From positions 1-59,541 of the forward strand of contig BLLU01000107.1 in the NCBI GenBank assembly GCA_011959105.1: a stretch of 59,541 nucleotides of DNA. Direction: 5' to 3'. The DNA comes from Lachnospiraceae bacterium. GTDB taxonomy: Bacteria; Bacillota; Clostridia; Lachnospirales; Lachnospiraceae. How positions within the stretch are numbered: the stretch's first letter is position 1; each line of letters starts with the position of its first letter. A program made the position numbers and the translations under genes. Below are positions 18,128-25,465 of this stretch, piece by piece. Below the pieces are notes generated by a model that worked only from the letters and a program-made list of their open reading frames with translations, did not search any database and was not told where the DNA came from.

Positions 18128-19579
18128 TTATTTGTTCAGATTTTCAAAATAGTCCCGAATTACCGACTCCATGCCGCTGGGATACCGCCCCCTGGCAATG
18201 CCCTCGTAGGCATTGTCTGTATACTCTCCTATTACGGAATTGTAGTCCACATGTTCTCCCTCCCAGGCCAGACCGTTCTGCTGCCGGAAGTAGTCGGAAT
18301 TCTGGTCTCCGTCTTTATTGCCGGTGAGGGAAGGATCCTCGCCCGGGGCGTTGGGAACACTGACATAGTCATGAGGGGTGTTGCTGCTGCCGATGCCCCG
18401 GCCGGTTCCGTTGCCGCTGCCGCTGCCGCCCGCTCCGCCGGTACCTGCTCCTTCTCCCGTGCCCTGGCCGCCGGTACCTGCTCCTTCTCCTGTTCCCTGG
18501 CCGCCGGAACCCGCTCCTTCTCCTGTTCCCTGGCCGCCGGTACCTGCTCCTTCTCCTGTTCCCTGGCCGCCGGTACCCTCTCCTTCTTCTGTTCCCTGGC
18601 CGCCGGTGCCCGCTCCTTCTCCTGTTCCCTGGCTGTCAGAACCCTCTCCTGAGCCCTGTTCCCGGCCGCCCGGGTTATCTTCTCCGGCACCTCCGTCCCC
18701 TCCGGGATCACTGCCGGGCCCGGAGGAGGCCGCCTGAAGCCCTTCCCGGGCCCCGTCCCGGCCCGCCGCCTGAGCCATAGCCTGGGCAGAAGCGACACCC
18801 GCCGCCCCGGGATCTTCCATCTGCGCCGCAAGCCGGGCCAGACTCTGTCCCGCCTCCCGGTATTTATAATCCAGTCTCTCCTGGGCGGCGCCCAGACTCT
18901 CCCAGGTATCCGCCCGGGCTAATTCTTCCCCGGAGCGCCGCATTGCCTCCAACAGTTCCTGCAGCCCTGCTCTCTGCTCCTCCGACAGAGTTTCCCGATC
19001 CACCCCCTCCAGAGCCTCCACCAGTTCCTCCAACTGTTCCAGTTCTTCCTCCGCCTGCTGCCCGATCTGATGACGAAGCAGCGCCTGGTCCCGGGCCGGG
19101 GACGGCACAAAAGCCAGTCCCACCGTCACCGCCGCGGACAACAGCAGGGCCAGCACATGCCTTCTGTGGGGGCACAGCGGAATCCTGATCCGATCCCGAA
19201 GCCGGTTATAATGAGAAAAGGCATCCTGTCTCTGCAAATCCGCCAGTTCCTCCCCGGTCTCCGCCCCCCTGTCCATCCACTCATAGGCCGTGGTCATACG
19301 CTCTTTCAATCCGAAAGAATCCAGCCGCCTGGCCGCCTGAGCCATATTCACCCGGCTGCAGACAGCATAGATTTCTCCGGCCAGAAACCCGCCCCCGAAA
19401 CACAGTCCCGCCGCCAGGTGGACATAGTAGAAGGGCCACGCCAAAGAGGACAGTTCAAAGACCATCCCCATGACGCCCCCCGCGGCTGCAAACATGACAC
19501 CGCAGTCAATGCACCTGGCCAGGTTCATTCTGTTTCTGCACTTTCTGATCTGTTCCGACAGGTATTTTCGGATATCCAT
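18128..19579 (-). CDS. Membrane protein with coiled coil and Gly-rich 11-residue repeats
   Basis: 483 residues. Three hydrophobic segments (about 27-45, 50-67 and 139-158) are followed by a charged coiled coil (EEELEQLEELVEALEGVDRE) near 170-255. Then comes a low-complexity region of about 110 residues with six copies of an 11-residue unit, GTGEGAGTGGQ, and a folded-looking C-terminus with DYFRQQNGLAWEGEHVDYN and YPSGMESVIRDYFENLNK. I do not recognise a named family; DUF4175-like membrane proteins in Bat loci have a similar layout. Its place between the exporter pair and MoxR makes it a core part of this locus. The C-terminal block may be a secreted or scaffold segment. Confidence 0.7.
   Translation of the reverse strand: MDIRKYLSEQIRKCRNRMNLARCIDCGVMFAAAGGVMGMVFELSSLAWPFYYVHLAAGLCFGGGFLAGEIYAVCSRVNMAQAARRLDSFGLKERMTTAYEWMDRGAETGEELADLQRQDAFSHYNRLRDRIRIPLCPHRRHVLALLLSAAVTVGLAFVPSPARDQALLRHQIGQQAEEELEQLEELVEALEGVDRETLSEEQRAGLQELLEAMRRSGEELARADTWESLGAAQERLDYKYREAGQSLARLAAQMEDPGAAGVASAQAMAQAAGRDGAREGLQAASSGPGSDPGGDGGAGEDNPGGREQGSGEGSDSQGTGEGAGTGGQGTEEGEGTGGQGTGEGAGTGGQGTGEGAGSGGQGTGEGAGTGGQGTGEGAGTGGAGGSGSGNGTGRGIGSSNTPHDYVSVPNAPGEDPSLTGNKDGDQNSDYFRQQNGLAWEGEHVDYNSVIGEYTDNAYEGIARGRYPSGMESVIRDYFENLNK
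18448..18646 (-). repeat. 33-bp tandem repeat coding Gly-rich units
   Basis: Six imperfect 33-bp units (each coding GTGEGAGTGGQ or a one- to two-residue variant such as GTEEGEGTGGQ) lie back to back inside the coding frame. No spacers are present, so this is not a CRISPR array. Confidence 0.85.
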
Positions 19580-19591
19580 ATGCCTTCCCCT

Positions 19592-20536
19592 TTATCTCCG
19601 ACCGCCCTTGGGCCGTCTGCCCCTGATGGGGTCGATCCGCCTGGAGGCGATCCAGAGAAACAAAAACGAGATCCCTACGAACAGCAGGGTTGCGATAATC
19701 AGCCACCAGTAACCCGAGGTCACTAAGACGATCGGTCCCCACACCTGAGAAGTCTGGGGCTGCCAACTCATGCTCGCGTGATTGCCCAGACTGTTTACCA
19801 GGGATTCCCCCGTCATAATCCTGGCAAAAAATTCTGTCAGATAAACCGCAGGATTCAGAAGCAGCGTAAGATAAATATTATCACCGTAAACCTCATAGAA
19901 CCGGGGCAGAGTCCCCAGGGTGTATCTCAGATTACTCTTAACCACTTCATACAACATCATGGGCAGGGCAGTCCCCAGAAAGAACAGAAGGTAAAAAGCA
20001 TAGGACATAATTACTGCACTGATGCTTCTCTTGCACAGGGAAGAACAGAGGATGCCGATACTGGCTGAAAAGAAGGACACCAACAGCGCTATCCCCAAAA
20101 ACCAGAACAGATACGCCCAGGACATACCGCCGATTATAAAGGACAAAGCCATGACGGGCATACTGGCCACCACAAAAAACATTCCCTGCACCACGGCTGT
20201 CATCACCTTTCCCGCTATGATCGAAAAAGGAGACATACTGGTGGTCATCATGATGTCGAAGGTCTGACGTTCCTTCTCTCCGGATATGGAGGAGGCCGTC
20301 CTGACCGGCACCACCAGACCCAGAATGATCAGCTGAGTCACTGCCAATACCGGGTAAAGCCACACCATGGCGCTGTAGATATTGCTGGTGGAGTATCTGC
20401 TGGCACTCTGGATGACATTTATAGCCAGGAAAAAGACCAGTGCCAGGATCAATTCATAGGCAAACACACTCCAGCAGATCTTCATGCTGCGGGCCTGCAC
20501 CTTTACATCTTTTTTTACGATTGGGTTGAGATACAT
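19592..20536 (-). CDS. ABC-2 type permease
   Basis: 314 residues, with six hydrophobic segments: about 22-43 (SVFAYELILALVFFLAINV), 60-80, 105-135, 140-165, 172-195 and the last at 275-298. The segment SISGEKERQTFDIMMTTSMS is the ABC-2/GldF-type coupling helix. The neighbouring ATPase gene starts 30 bases upstream, so the two form an exporter of the ABC-2 class. In related loci such a pair is found next to Bat-type genes; substrate unknown. Confidence 0.85.
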   Translation of the reverse strand: MYLNPIVKKDVKVQARSMKICWSVFAYELILALVFFLAINVIQSASRYSTSNIYSAMVWLYPVLAVTQLIILGLVVPVRTASSISGEKERQTFDIMMTTSMSPFSIIAGKVMTAVVQGMFFVVASMPVMALSFIIGGMSWAYLFWFLGIALLVSFFSASIGILCSSLCKRSISAVIMSYAFYLLFFLGTALPMMLYEVVKSNLRYTLGTLPRFYEVYGDNIYLTLLLNPAVYLTEFFARIMTGESLVNSLGNHASMSWQPQTSQVWGPIVLVTSGYWWLIIATLLFVGISFLFLWIASRRIDPIRGRRPKGGRR

Positions 20537-20565
20537 TATACTGCCCTCCCTAACAAAAGTCTTAC

Positions 20566-21492
20566 TTACTGGTTTCCGTCACCGGTGACGCGCATGAACA
20601 GCGTCTCCAGATCACCCTCCTGCTTATGGAATCCCGTCACCACCACGCCGCCTGCGATCATCTCCCCCACCAATCCGGCAATTTCCGGTTTGGTCATGTT
20701 ATGGGACAACCTGATCTCATGCTCTCCCGCCGAGTCCACCTTGACCTTCACATGCTCGCTGGCAATCCGCAGAGCCGTATCCCTTCCCTCGTCCAGGGTG
20801 ATCACAAGCTGATTGCTGCCAAACACCCCTTCCATCACGTCCTCAATGCGGCCGGCCGCCACCAGACTGCCACGGTTCATAATGCCGATGCTGTTACACA
20901 TCTCGGAAAGTTCGGATAAAATGTGGGAACTGATCACGATGGTCTTACCCATGCTCTTTAAGTTCAGCAAAAGTTCCTTCATTTCCACCCGAGCTCTGGG
21001 ATCCAATCCGGAGTTGGGCTCGTCCAGAATCAGCAGCGCCGGATTGTGGATCAGCGCTCTGGCCACACATAGCCTCTGTTTCATACCTCTGGAGAGCGTA
21101 TCCACAAATGCCTCTTTTTTGTCGGAGAGATTCACCAGCTCCAGAAGATCATCCGAAACCTGCCGGATATCCCTGGCACTCATGCGGTACATGGAACCGT
21201 AAAAGTCCATATACTCCCGCACTTTCAGATTGTCATACACCCCAAAGAAATCCGGCACATAGCCGATCTGCTTCCTGATCTCTTTCTGACGCGCCAGTGC
21301 GTCCACGCCATTGATGCTGATACTCCCGCCATCCGGCAGCATCAGCCCGCAGACCATGCGGATGGTGGTGGTCTTGCCCGCTCCGTTGGGTCCCACAAAA
21401 CCGAACAGATCCCCTCTGGGGATGTGAAGCGTCAGATTGCCCACCGCCTGGAATTTGCCGTAACTTTTATTCAGATTATTGATATACAGCAT
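20566..21492 (-). CDS. ABC transporter ATP-binding protein
   Basis: 308 residues. Walker A GPNGAGKTTT is near residue 34, the Q loop IGYVPDFFGVYDNL, signature LSRGMKQRLCVARALIHNP, Walker B LLILDEPNSGLD, and H loop ISSHILSEL. The extra C-terminal 80 residues (TLDEGRDTALRIASEHV onwards) resemble the regulatory extension of the CcmA/NatA-like ABC-2 ATPases. It drives the ABC-2 permease encoded next. It starts three bases after the stop codon of the secreted protein gene, so it is cotranscribed. Confidence 0.92.
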   Translation of the reverse strand: MLYINNLNKSYGKFQAVGNLTLHIPRGDLFGFVGPNGAGKTTTIRMVCGLMLPDGGSISINGVDALARQKEIRKQIGYVPDFFGVYDNLKVREYMDFYGSMYRMSARDIRQVSDDLLELVNLSDKKEAFVDTLSRGMKQRLCVARALIHNPALLILDEPNSGLDPRARVEMKELLLNLKSMGKTIVISSHILSELSEMCNSIGIMNRGSLVAAGRIEDVMEGVFGSNQLVITLDEGRDTALRIASEHVKVKVDSAGEHEIRLSHNMTKPEIAGLVGEMIAGGVVVTGFHKQEGDLETLFMRVTGDGNQ

Positions 21493-21494
21493 CC

Positions 21495-23534
21495 TTACAC
21501 CCCCGTTTCTCCATAGCCGTACAGACAGCCGTAGGAAGTCTCCTTACATTTGTCCGCTATGGCTCTGTCATATTGCTTCACCAATCCCACGATCACCGTA
21601 CGCTCTCCGCCTCTGGGCGACTCCTCTTGGGCGATACCCAGACCGATGATAAGCGCCGCCATATCTTCCTCAGCATATTCGCCGTCGGTACTGCGGTGTC
21701 CATAGAGAGAGATCATGTCACTGCGAAGCATATCCCCCTGATCCTCTATGGAACTGCTCCGGTACACACATCTGCCATCCGCCTCCGCCTGCTGCAAATC
21801 CAGAGTTTCCCCCGCCTTCACATCCTTAAATACCATAAGTTCCCGCTCCAGCCACACTGCCATATAGGCCAGGTCACAATCCGTCCCATTGGCGGCCATG
21901 CCGCTGATGCCTCCGTTGATGCCGGAATTAACCAGAAGTCTTTCCCCAGAGATGATTCCCCGGGATACCGCACGCCCTGCTGCATGGAGGAAGCCGTTGT
22001 CAAAGTTCTCCTGGGGCTTTATTCCCATATACAGCCCCTTGCTGTCGCGGCCTACCCTGTAAAAATAATCGTTGGTGTTATAGAAATATTTCCCCTCATA
22101 TCCGTTCCAGCCGGGCCCGGCCACATCATAACCTTCCTCCAGGCGCACCTCCCAAGGCTTTACTCCCGAATGATATGCCAGAAAATAAGTATCTTCCCGG
22201 GTGCTGTCAGCCCGCTGGGCCGTGACGGAATACACTCTGGTCTCGTTGACCCGAGCCCCCTGTCCCAGGAAAAAAACAGCGGCAATAAACATAAGCCCCA
22301 TTATGGGCACTCCCACCCAGTACCACTCGCGCTTTCCGCATTTGCGCAGGACCAGGTACAGCACCGGCCCCGCCAATACCACATAGATCATAATCAGCCA
22401 TTTCAGCAGGGAAAAGTCCACCCCCGCGTTTCGGTTGTCTATAAAGGCCAGCAGCCTCTGCCCCACGCTGTCCATGCCGGAATACCGATTGTAGGACTGG
22501 TAACTGCGGGACTGCCCCATCAGTTCCTCATACATACCCTCCACAGCATAATTCCCCAGCTTTCGGAGCTGCTCATCCCCCAGAGAGCAGAAATAGACTG
22601 CCGCCGCCCCGTCTCCGATGGTCTTGTAAACAGCCGGGTTCTGGGAACCCTCATTTTCGTCCCCTTTCAAGCCGTAACGCAGCTGAGCGATCGTCATCTG
22701 CCCAAAATCAACTTCCGCTTCCACATAGCTGTAATAAAATCCGTATCGGTCGGCATTTTCGGCGGCCAAGTTCTCCTCTCCGGCCTCCCACACGCCCAGA
22801 TACTCCATCTCCAGAAAATCCTCCTCAAAGCCGGAAAGGGTCTGCTCCCCGTATGCACCGGTTCCCAGGATCAGCCAGCCGCCGTCTTTCACCCATTCCT
22901 GAATCGCCAGGATATCCTCACCGCGAAGTGTGGATACATTAAACTGGTCAATGACCAGAAAATACAACCCCTCCAGATATCCCCGCAGGCTGTCTCCATC
23001 CAGTCTGATCAGGTTCAGGGGGTATGAATTCCCCTTCATATAGAGGCTGGATCCCCCGGCGTCCAGATAGGTAAGTTCGGAATAAGCATCGGATAAAATG
23101 CCCACGGCAATCCCCGGCGTGGAGCTGCCCAGCACATTCTTCAGCGGGATGGTCTGAAGCAGCCTGCCTTTTTCATCCAGAAAACGCAGGACGCATTCCC
23201 CTCTGATCTCATCCACTGCCCGGCCTGTCACCGTGACGGCAAACTGTTTCTTTCCCTGGGAAGGAAGCGTTACCTCCGTCTCATAGGCACAGTTTCCCAT
23301 GCCGCTGGCAGCCTGAAAGACCACCTGCACCTTGCCGGAAAAATCCTCTCCCCTGTTTTCCACCGTGACCTGCACTACATAGTTTCCCTGGTCCTGCCGA
23401 AGCAATTCCACATTTCCGTAAAAGGAATTTTCCGAGGAGCCGTCTTCCGCATAAGCCACCCCTTTTCCCCAGCCTGTCCAAAATGCAAACACGCATAAAA
23501 CCATAACCAGCGCCGCCGAAACTTTTTTTTGCAT
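21495..23534 (-). CDS. Secreted/membrane-anchored protein of the Bat-type locus
   Basis: 679 residues from ATG at 23534, with AAAGGAG nine bases upstream. A signal peptide (about 1-30, cut near AYAEDG) is followed by Ig-like beta strands (NYVVQVTVENRGEDFSGKV). A GATase-like region around 140-250 holds YFLVIDQFNVSTL and EWVKDGGWLILGTGAYG. Two membrane helices lie near 378-398 and 408-427, with a second extracytoplasmic domain after them. I cannot assign a family; the layout resembles the BatD-like or DUF4350-type proteins beside MoxR loci. First gene of the operon, next to a TATAAT box. Confidence 0.65.
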   Translation of the reverse strand: MQKKVSAALVMVLCVFAFWTGWGKGVAYAEDGSSENSFYGNVELLRQDQGNYVVQVTVENRGEDFSGKVQVVFQAASGMGNCAYETEVTLPSQGKKQFAVTVTGRAVDEIRGECVLRFLDEKGRLLQTIPLKNVLGSSTPGIAVGILSDAYSELTYLDAGGSSLYMKGNSYPLNLIRLDGDSLRGYLEGLYFLVIDQFNVSTLRGEDILAIQEWVKDGGWLILGTGAYGEQTLSGFEEDFLEMEYLGVWEAGEENLAAENADRYGFYYSYVEAEVDFGQMTIAQLRYGLKGDENEGSQNPAVYKTIGDGAAAVYFCSLGDEQLRKLGNYAVEGMYEELMGQSRSYQSYNRYSGMDSVGQRLLAFIDNRNAGVDFSLLKWLIMIYVVLAGPVLYLVLRKCGKREWYWVGVPIMGLMFIAAVFFLGQGARVNETRVYSVTAQRADSTREDTYFLAYHSGVKPWEVRLEEGYDVAGPGWNGYEGKYFYNTNDYFYRVGRDSKGLYMGIKPQENFDNGFLHAAGRAVSRGIISGERLLVNSGINGGISGMAANGTDCDLAYMAVWLERELMVFKDVKAGETLDLQQAEADGRCVYRSSSIEDQGDMLRSDMISLYGHRSTDGEYAEEDMAALIIGLGIAQEESPRGGERTVIVGLVKQYDRAIADKCKETSYGCLYGYGETGV

Positions 23535-23566
23535 AGTTTTCTCCTTTTCCACATGAACCACTTCTT

Positions 23567-23594
23567 ATTATAATAGCACAGCCTTTGGGTAAAA
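23567..23594 (-). promoter_or_regulatory. Probable promoter of the Bat-type operon
   Basis: On the minus strand TATAAT (forward 23567-23572) with a weak -35 TTTTAC 16 bases upstream, about 33 bases before the start codon at 23534. The -10 is perfect, the -35 poor. Confidence 0.45.
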
Positions 23595-23641
23595 TCCCGC
23601 AATTTTTGTAAAAAAAACCTTAAGAATTCATGAATGTACAT

Positions 23642-23688
23642 AAAAAGAAGGGGCATTGCAGATTGCAGCAGCCCCTTCTTGCAAATAT
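23642..23688 (-). terminator. Intrinsic terminator after the chemotaxis receptor
   Basis: Minus strand: AGAAGGGGC ... GCCCCTTCT with a loop of about 16 bases, then TTTTTATG. It lies a few bases past the stop codon of the receptor gene and before the Bat-type operon promoter, so it separates the two units. Confidence 0.8.
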
Positions 23689-23694
23689 GTATAT

Positions 23695-25260
23695 CTACAG
23701 TTTGAATATAGATAATTCTTCCATCAGGCTTTCTGCCTCCCGAGCCAGGTCTACCGTACTCTGGTCTACAGAATGCATCAGCGATGTAAGTTCCTCGATG
23801 GAGGCGTTCACCTGCTGGCTGGCGGCGGCATTGCTTTCGGAGACTTCTCCCAGCACGGATACTTCCTCTGCGATCCCCTGCATCTGTTCCTGGGTCTCCT
23901 CTACTGCTCGGCCGATGGCTTCCACCTGGGTGGTGTTTTTCCTGATGGCCTCGTCCACCTGCTTAAAGGAGACAATAACCTCCTCTATGCCCTTCATACT
24001 CTCCGAATTGTTCTGCACCACCACATCTATGCTGTCTGCACAATCCTTGAAGTCCTCTGTGATGTTGGAAATGATATCCTTGATCCCCACCAGTTCCCTG
24101 GCCGTATTCTCCGACAGGGTACGAATGCTGTCCGCCACCACTGAAAAGCCCCTACCCATTTCGCCCGCCCGGGCCGCCTCTATGGACGCGTTCAAAGAGA
24201 GCAGATTGGTCTGGGAGGCAATATCTTCAATGCTGTCCAGGATCTCGGACATCTTGGCGATCACCCGATTGGTTTCGTCAATCTTTTCCTTGATGCCCAC
24301 CACACTCTGGGACATCAACTCACTGGTTTCCTGGGTGGCTTCGATCTTCTCCCGCATATCATTGCAATTATCCGTCAGGCTGGAAGAGCAGCTCTCAATA
24401 TCTTCCACGCAGACGGCGATGTCAGAAGTTTTCTGCCGCATGACTCCGATGCCCCCCGTGATGCTGGCCACAATCCTCGCCTGGCTGGTATTATTCTGGG
24501 CCACATCCTCAATGGCCTTGGCAATCTCCTCACTGGCACTCAGTGTGGAGGCCGCCGTTCCCCGCAGGCTCTCCGCCGATCCCTGGGCCTCCCGGCTTAC
24601 TTTGGAAATATCGGAAACCATCATCTTCAGCTTCCGTGCCATGGAGCTCACGGAGTTATTCATTGCGGCGATCTCATCCCGCCCTGCCATATCCCGTACT
24701 TCTCCGGTCAGATCGCCCTCGGCCACATGACTCACCGTGGCGCTCACATTGATAATCAGCCGGGCCATCCTGCTGACAATGATATAAGCTACAATGGTCA
24801 CCAGTACAATGATCCCTGCGGAGATGGACAAAATGGCTGCCAGCAGCTGGGTCAGCACTTTCCGCACGTCCGCCTGGGGCTTTCCCGCAAACAGCATTCC
24901 TCCTTCCGTGGGCATATAATATCCGTAATAAGGTTGTCCGTCCACCATCACATCAGGGCTGAAAAATGTCCTGCCGCCGTTTAATGTAGTCTCAATCACT
25001 TCTGGGGAAGCCTTGGTCCCCACCACCCCTTCTATGGAACTGTACGCCCTGGTATCCCCCTCAAACACCGTAATGTCAATATCCATATCCCTGAACGCGT
25101 ACAGATCATCGCTGTATCCCCTGCAGGCCGCCTGCAGCTGTCCCTCTATAGCCCGCACCAGCGCATCCTTAGCCTGTATAAATGAAAAAAAGCCCACACC
25201 AAACCCCAGAACCACCACCGGAATCAGAACCAACATAATCAATTTTTGTTTCAGTCTCAT
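23695..25260 (-). CDS. Methyl-accepting chemotaxis protein
   Basis: 521 residues, RBS GAGGAGGG. Membrane helix 1 at about 7-27, an extracytoplasmic single-Cache-like sensor (about 30-130, DGQPYYGYYMPTEGGMLFAG), helix 2 at about 141-163, then a HAMP domain. The cytoplasmic part contains the conserved signalling hairpin (NLLSLNASIEAARAGEMGRG, FSVVADSIRTLSENT), which contacts CheA/CheW. Of note, SLNASIEAARAGEMG keeps the expected methylation-helix frame. Ligand unknown. Single-gene unit with its own promoter and terminator. Confidence 0.95.
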   Translation of the reverse strand: MRLKQKLIMLVLIPVVVLGFGVGFFSFIQAKDALVRAIEGQLQAACRGYSDDLYAFRDMDIDITVFEGDTRAYSSIEGVVGTKASPEVIETTLNGGRTFFSPDVMVDGQPYYGYYMPTEGGMLFAGKPQADVRKVLTQLLAAILSISAGIIVLVTIVAYIIVSRMARLIINVSATVSHVAEGDLTGEVRDMAGRDEIAAMNNSVSSMARKLKMMVSDISKVSREAQGSAESLRGTAASTLSASEEIAKAIEDVAQNNTSQARIVASITGGIGVMRQKTSDIAVCVEDIESCSSSLTDNCNDMREKIEATQETSELMSQSVVGIKEKIDETNRVIAKMSEILDSIEDIASQTNLLSLNASIEAARAGEMGRGFSVVADSIRTLSENTARELVGIKDIISNITEDFKDCADSIDVVVQNNSESMKGIEEVIVSFKQVDEAIRKNTTQVEAIGRAVEETQEQMQGIAEEVSVLGEVSESNAAASQQVNASIEELTSLMHSVDQSTVDLAREAESLMEELSIFKL

Positions 25261-25331
25261 TTGTTTCCCTCCTCAAATAGATAAATCCCAGCCAAAAGGG
25301 ACCGGGATAAAACCGGGATAGGTTTGGTATG

Positions 25332-25360
25332 ATTTTAACACATTGCTTAATGTATTGCAA
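25332..25360 (-). promoter_or_regulatory. SigA-type promoter of the chemotaxis receptor
   Basis: Minus strand TTGCAA (forward 25355-25360), 17-base spacer, TAAAAT (forward 25332-25337), 70 bases before the start codon. Confidence 0.6.
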
Positions 25361-25465
25361 GAAAAAAGTGTACATTACCCATAAAATTGCACATATTTCC
25401 CCCGTGATATTATACAAAAATACCATTGTTTTTTTACCTTCAGCAAAATCATTTGGAAAATAAGT

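Noticed and set aside
18448..18646. CRISPR-like repeat array
   Set aside because: The 33-bp units are contiguous with no unique spacers, in frame within a gene, and no cas genes are near.
18251..18737. Forward Ala/Pro-rich open frames
   Set aside because: They are the antisense of the Gly-rich tandem repeat and its flanks.
21573..23027. Forward open frame of 484 codons
   Set aside because: Antisense shadow of the secreted/membrane protein gene of the Bat-type operon; no ribosome binding site and low-complexity translation.
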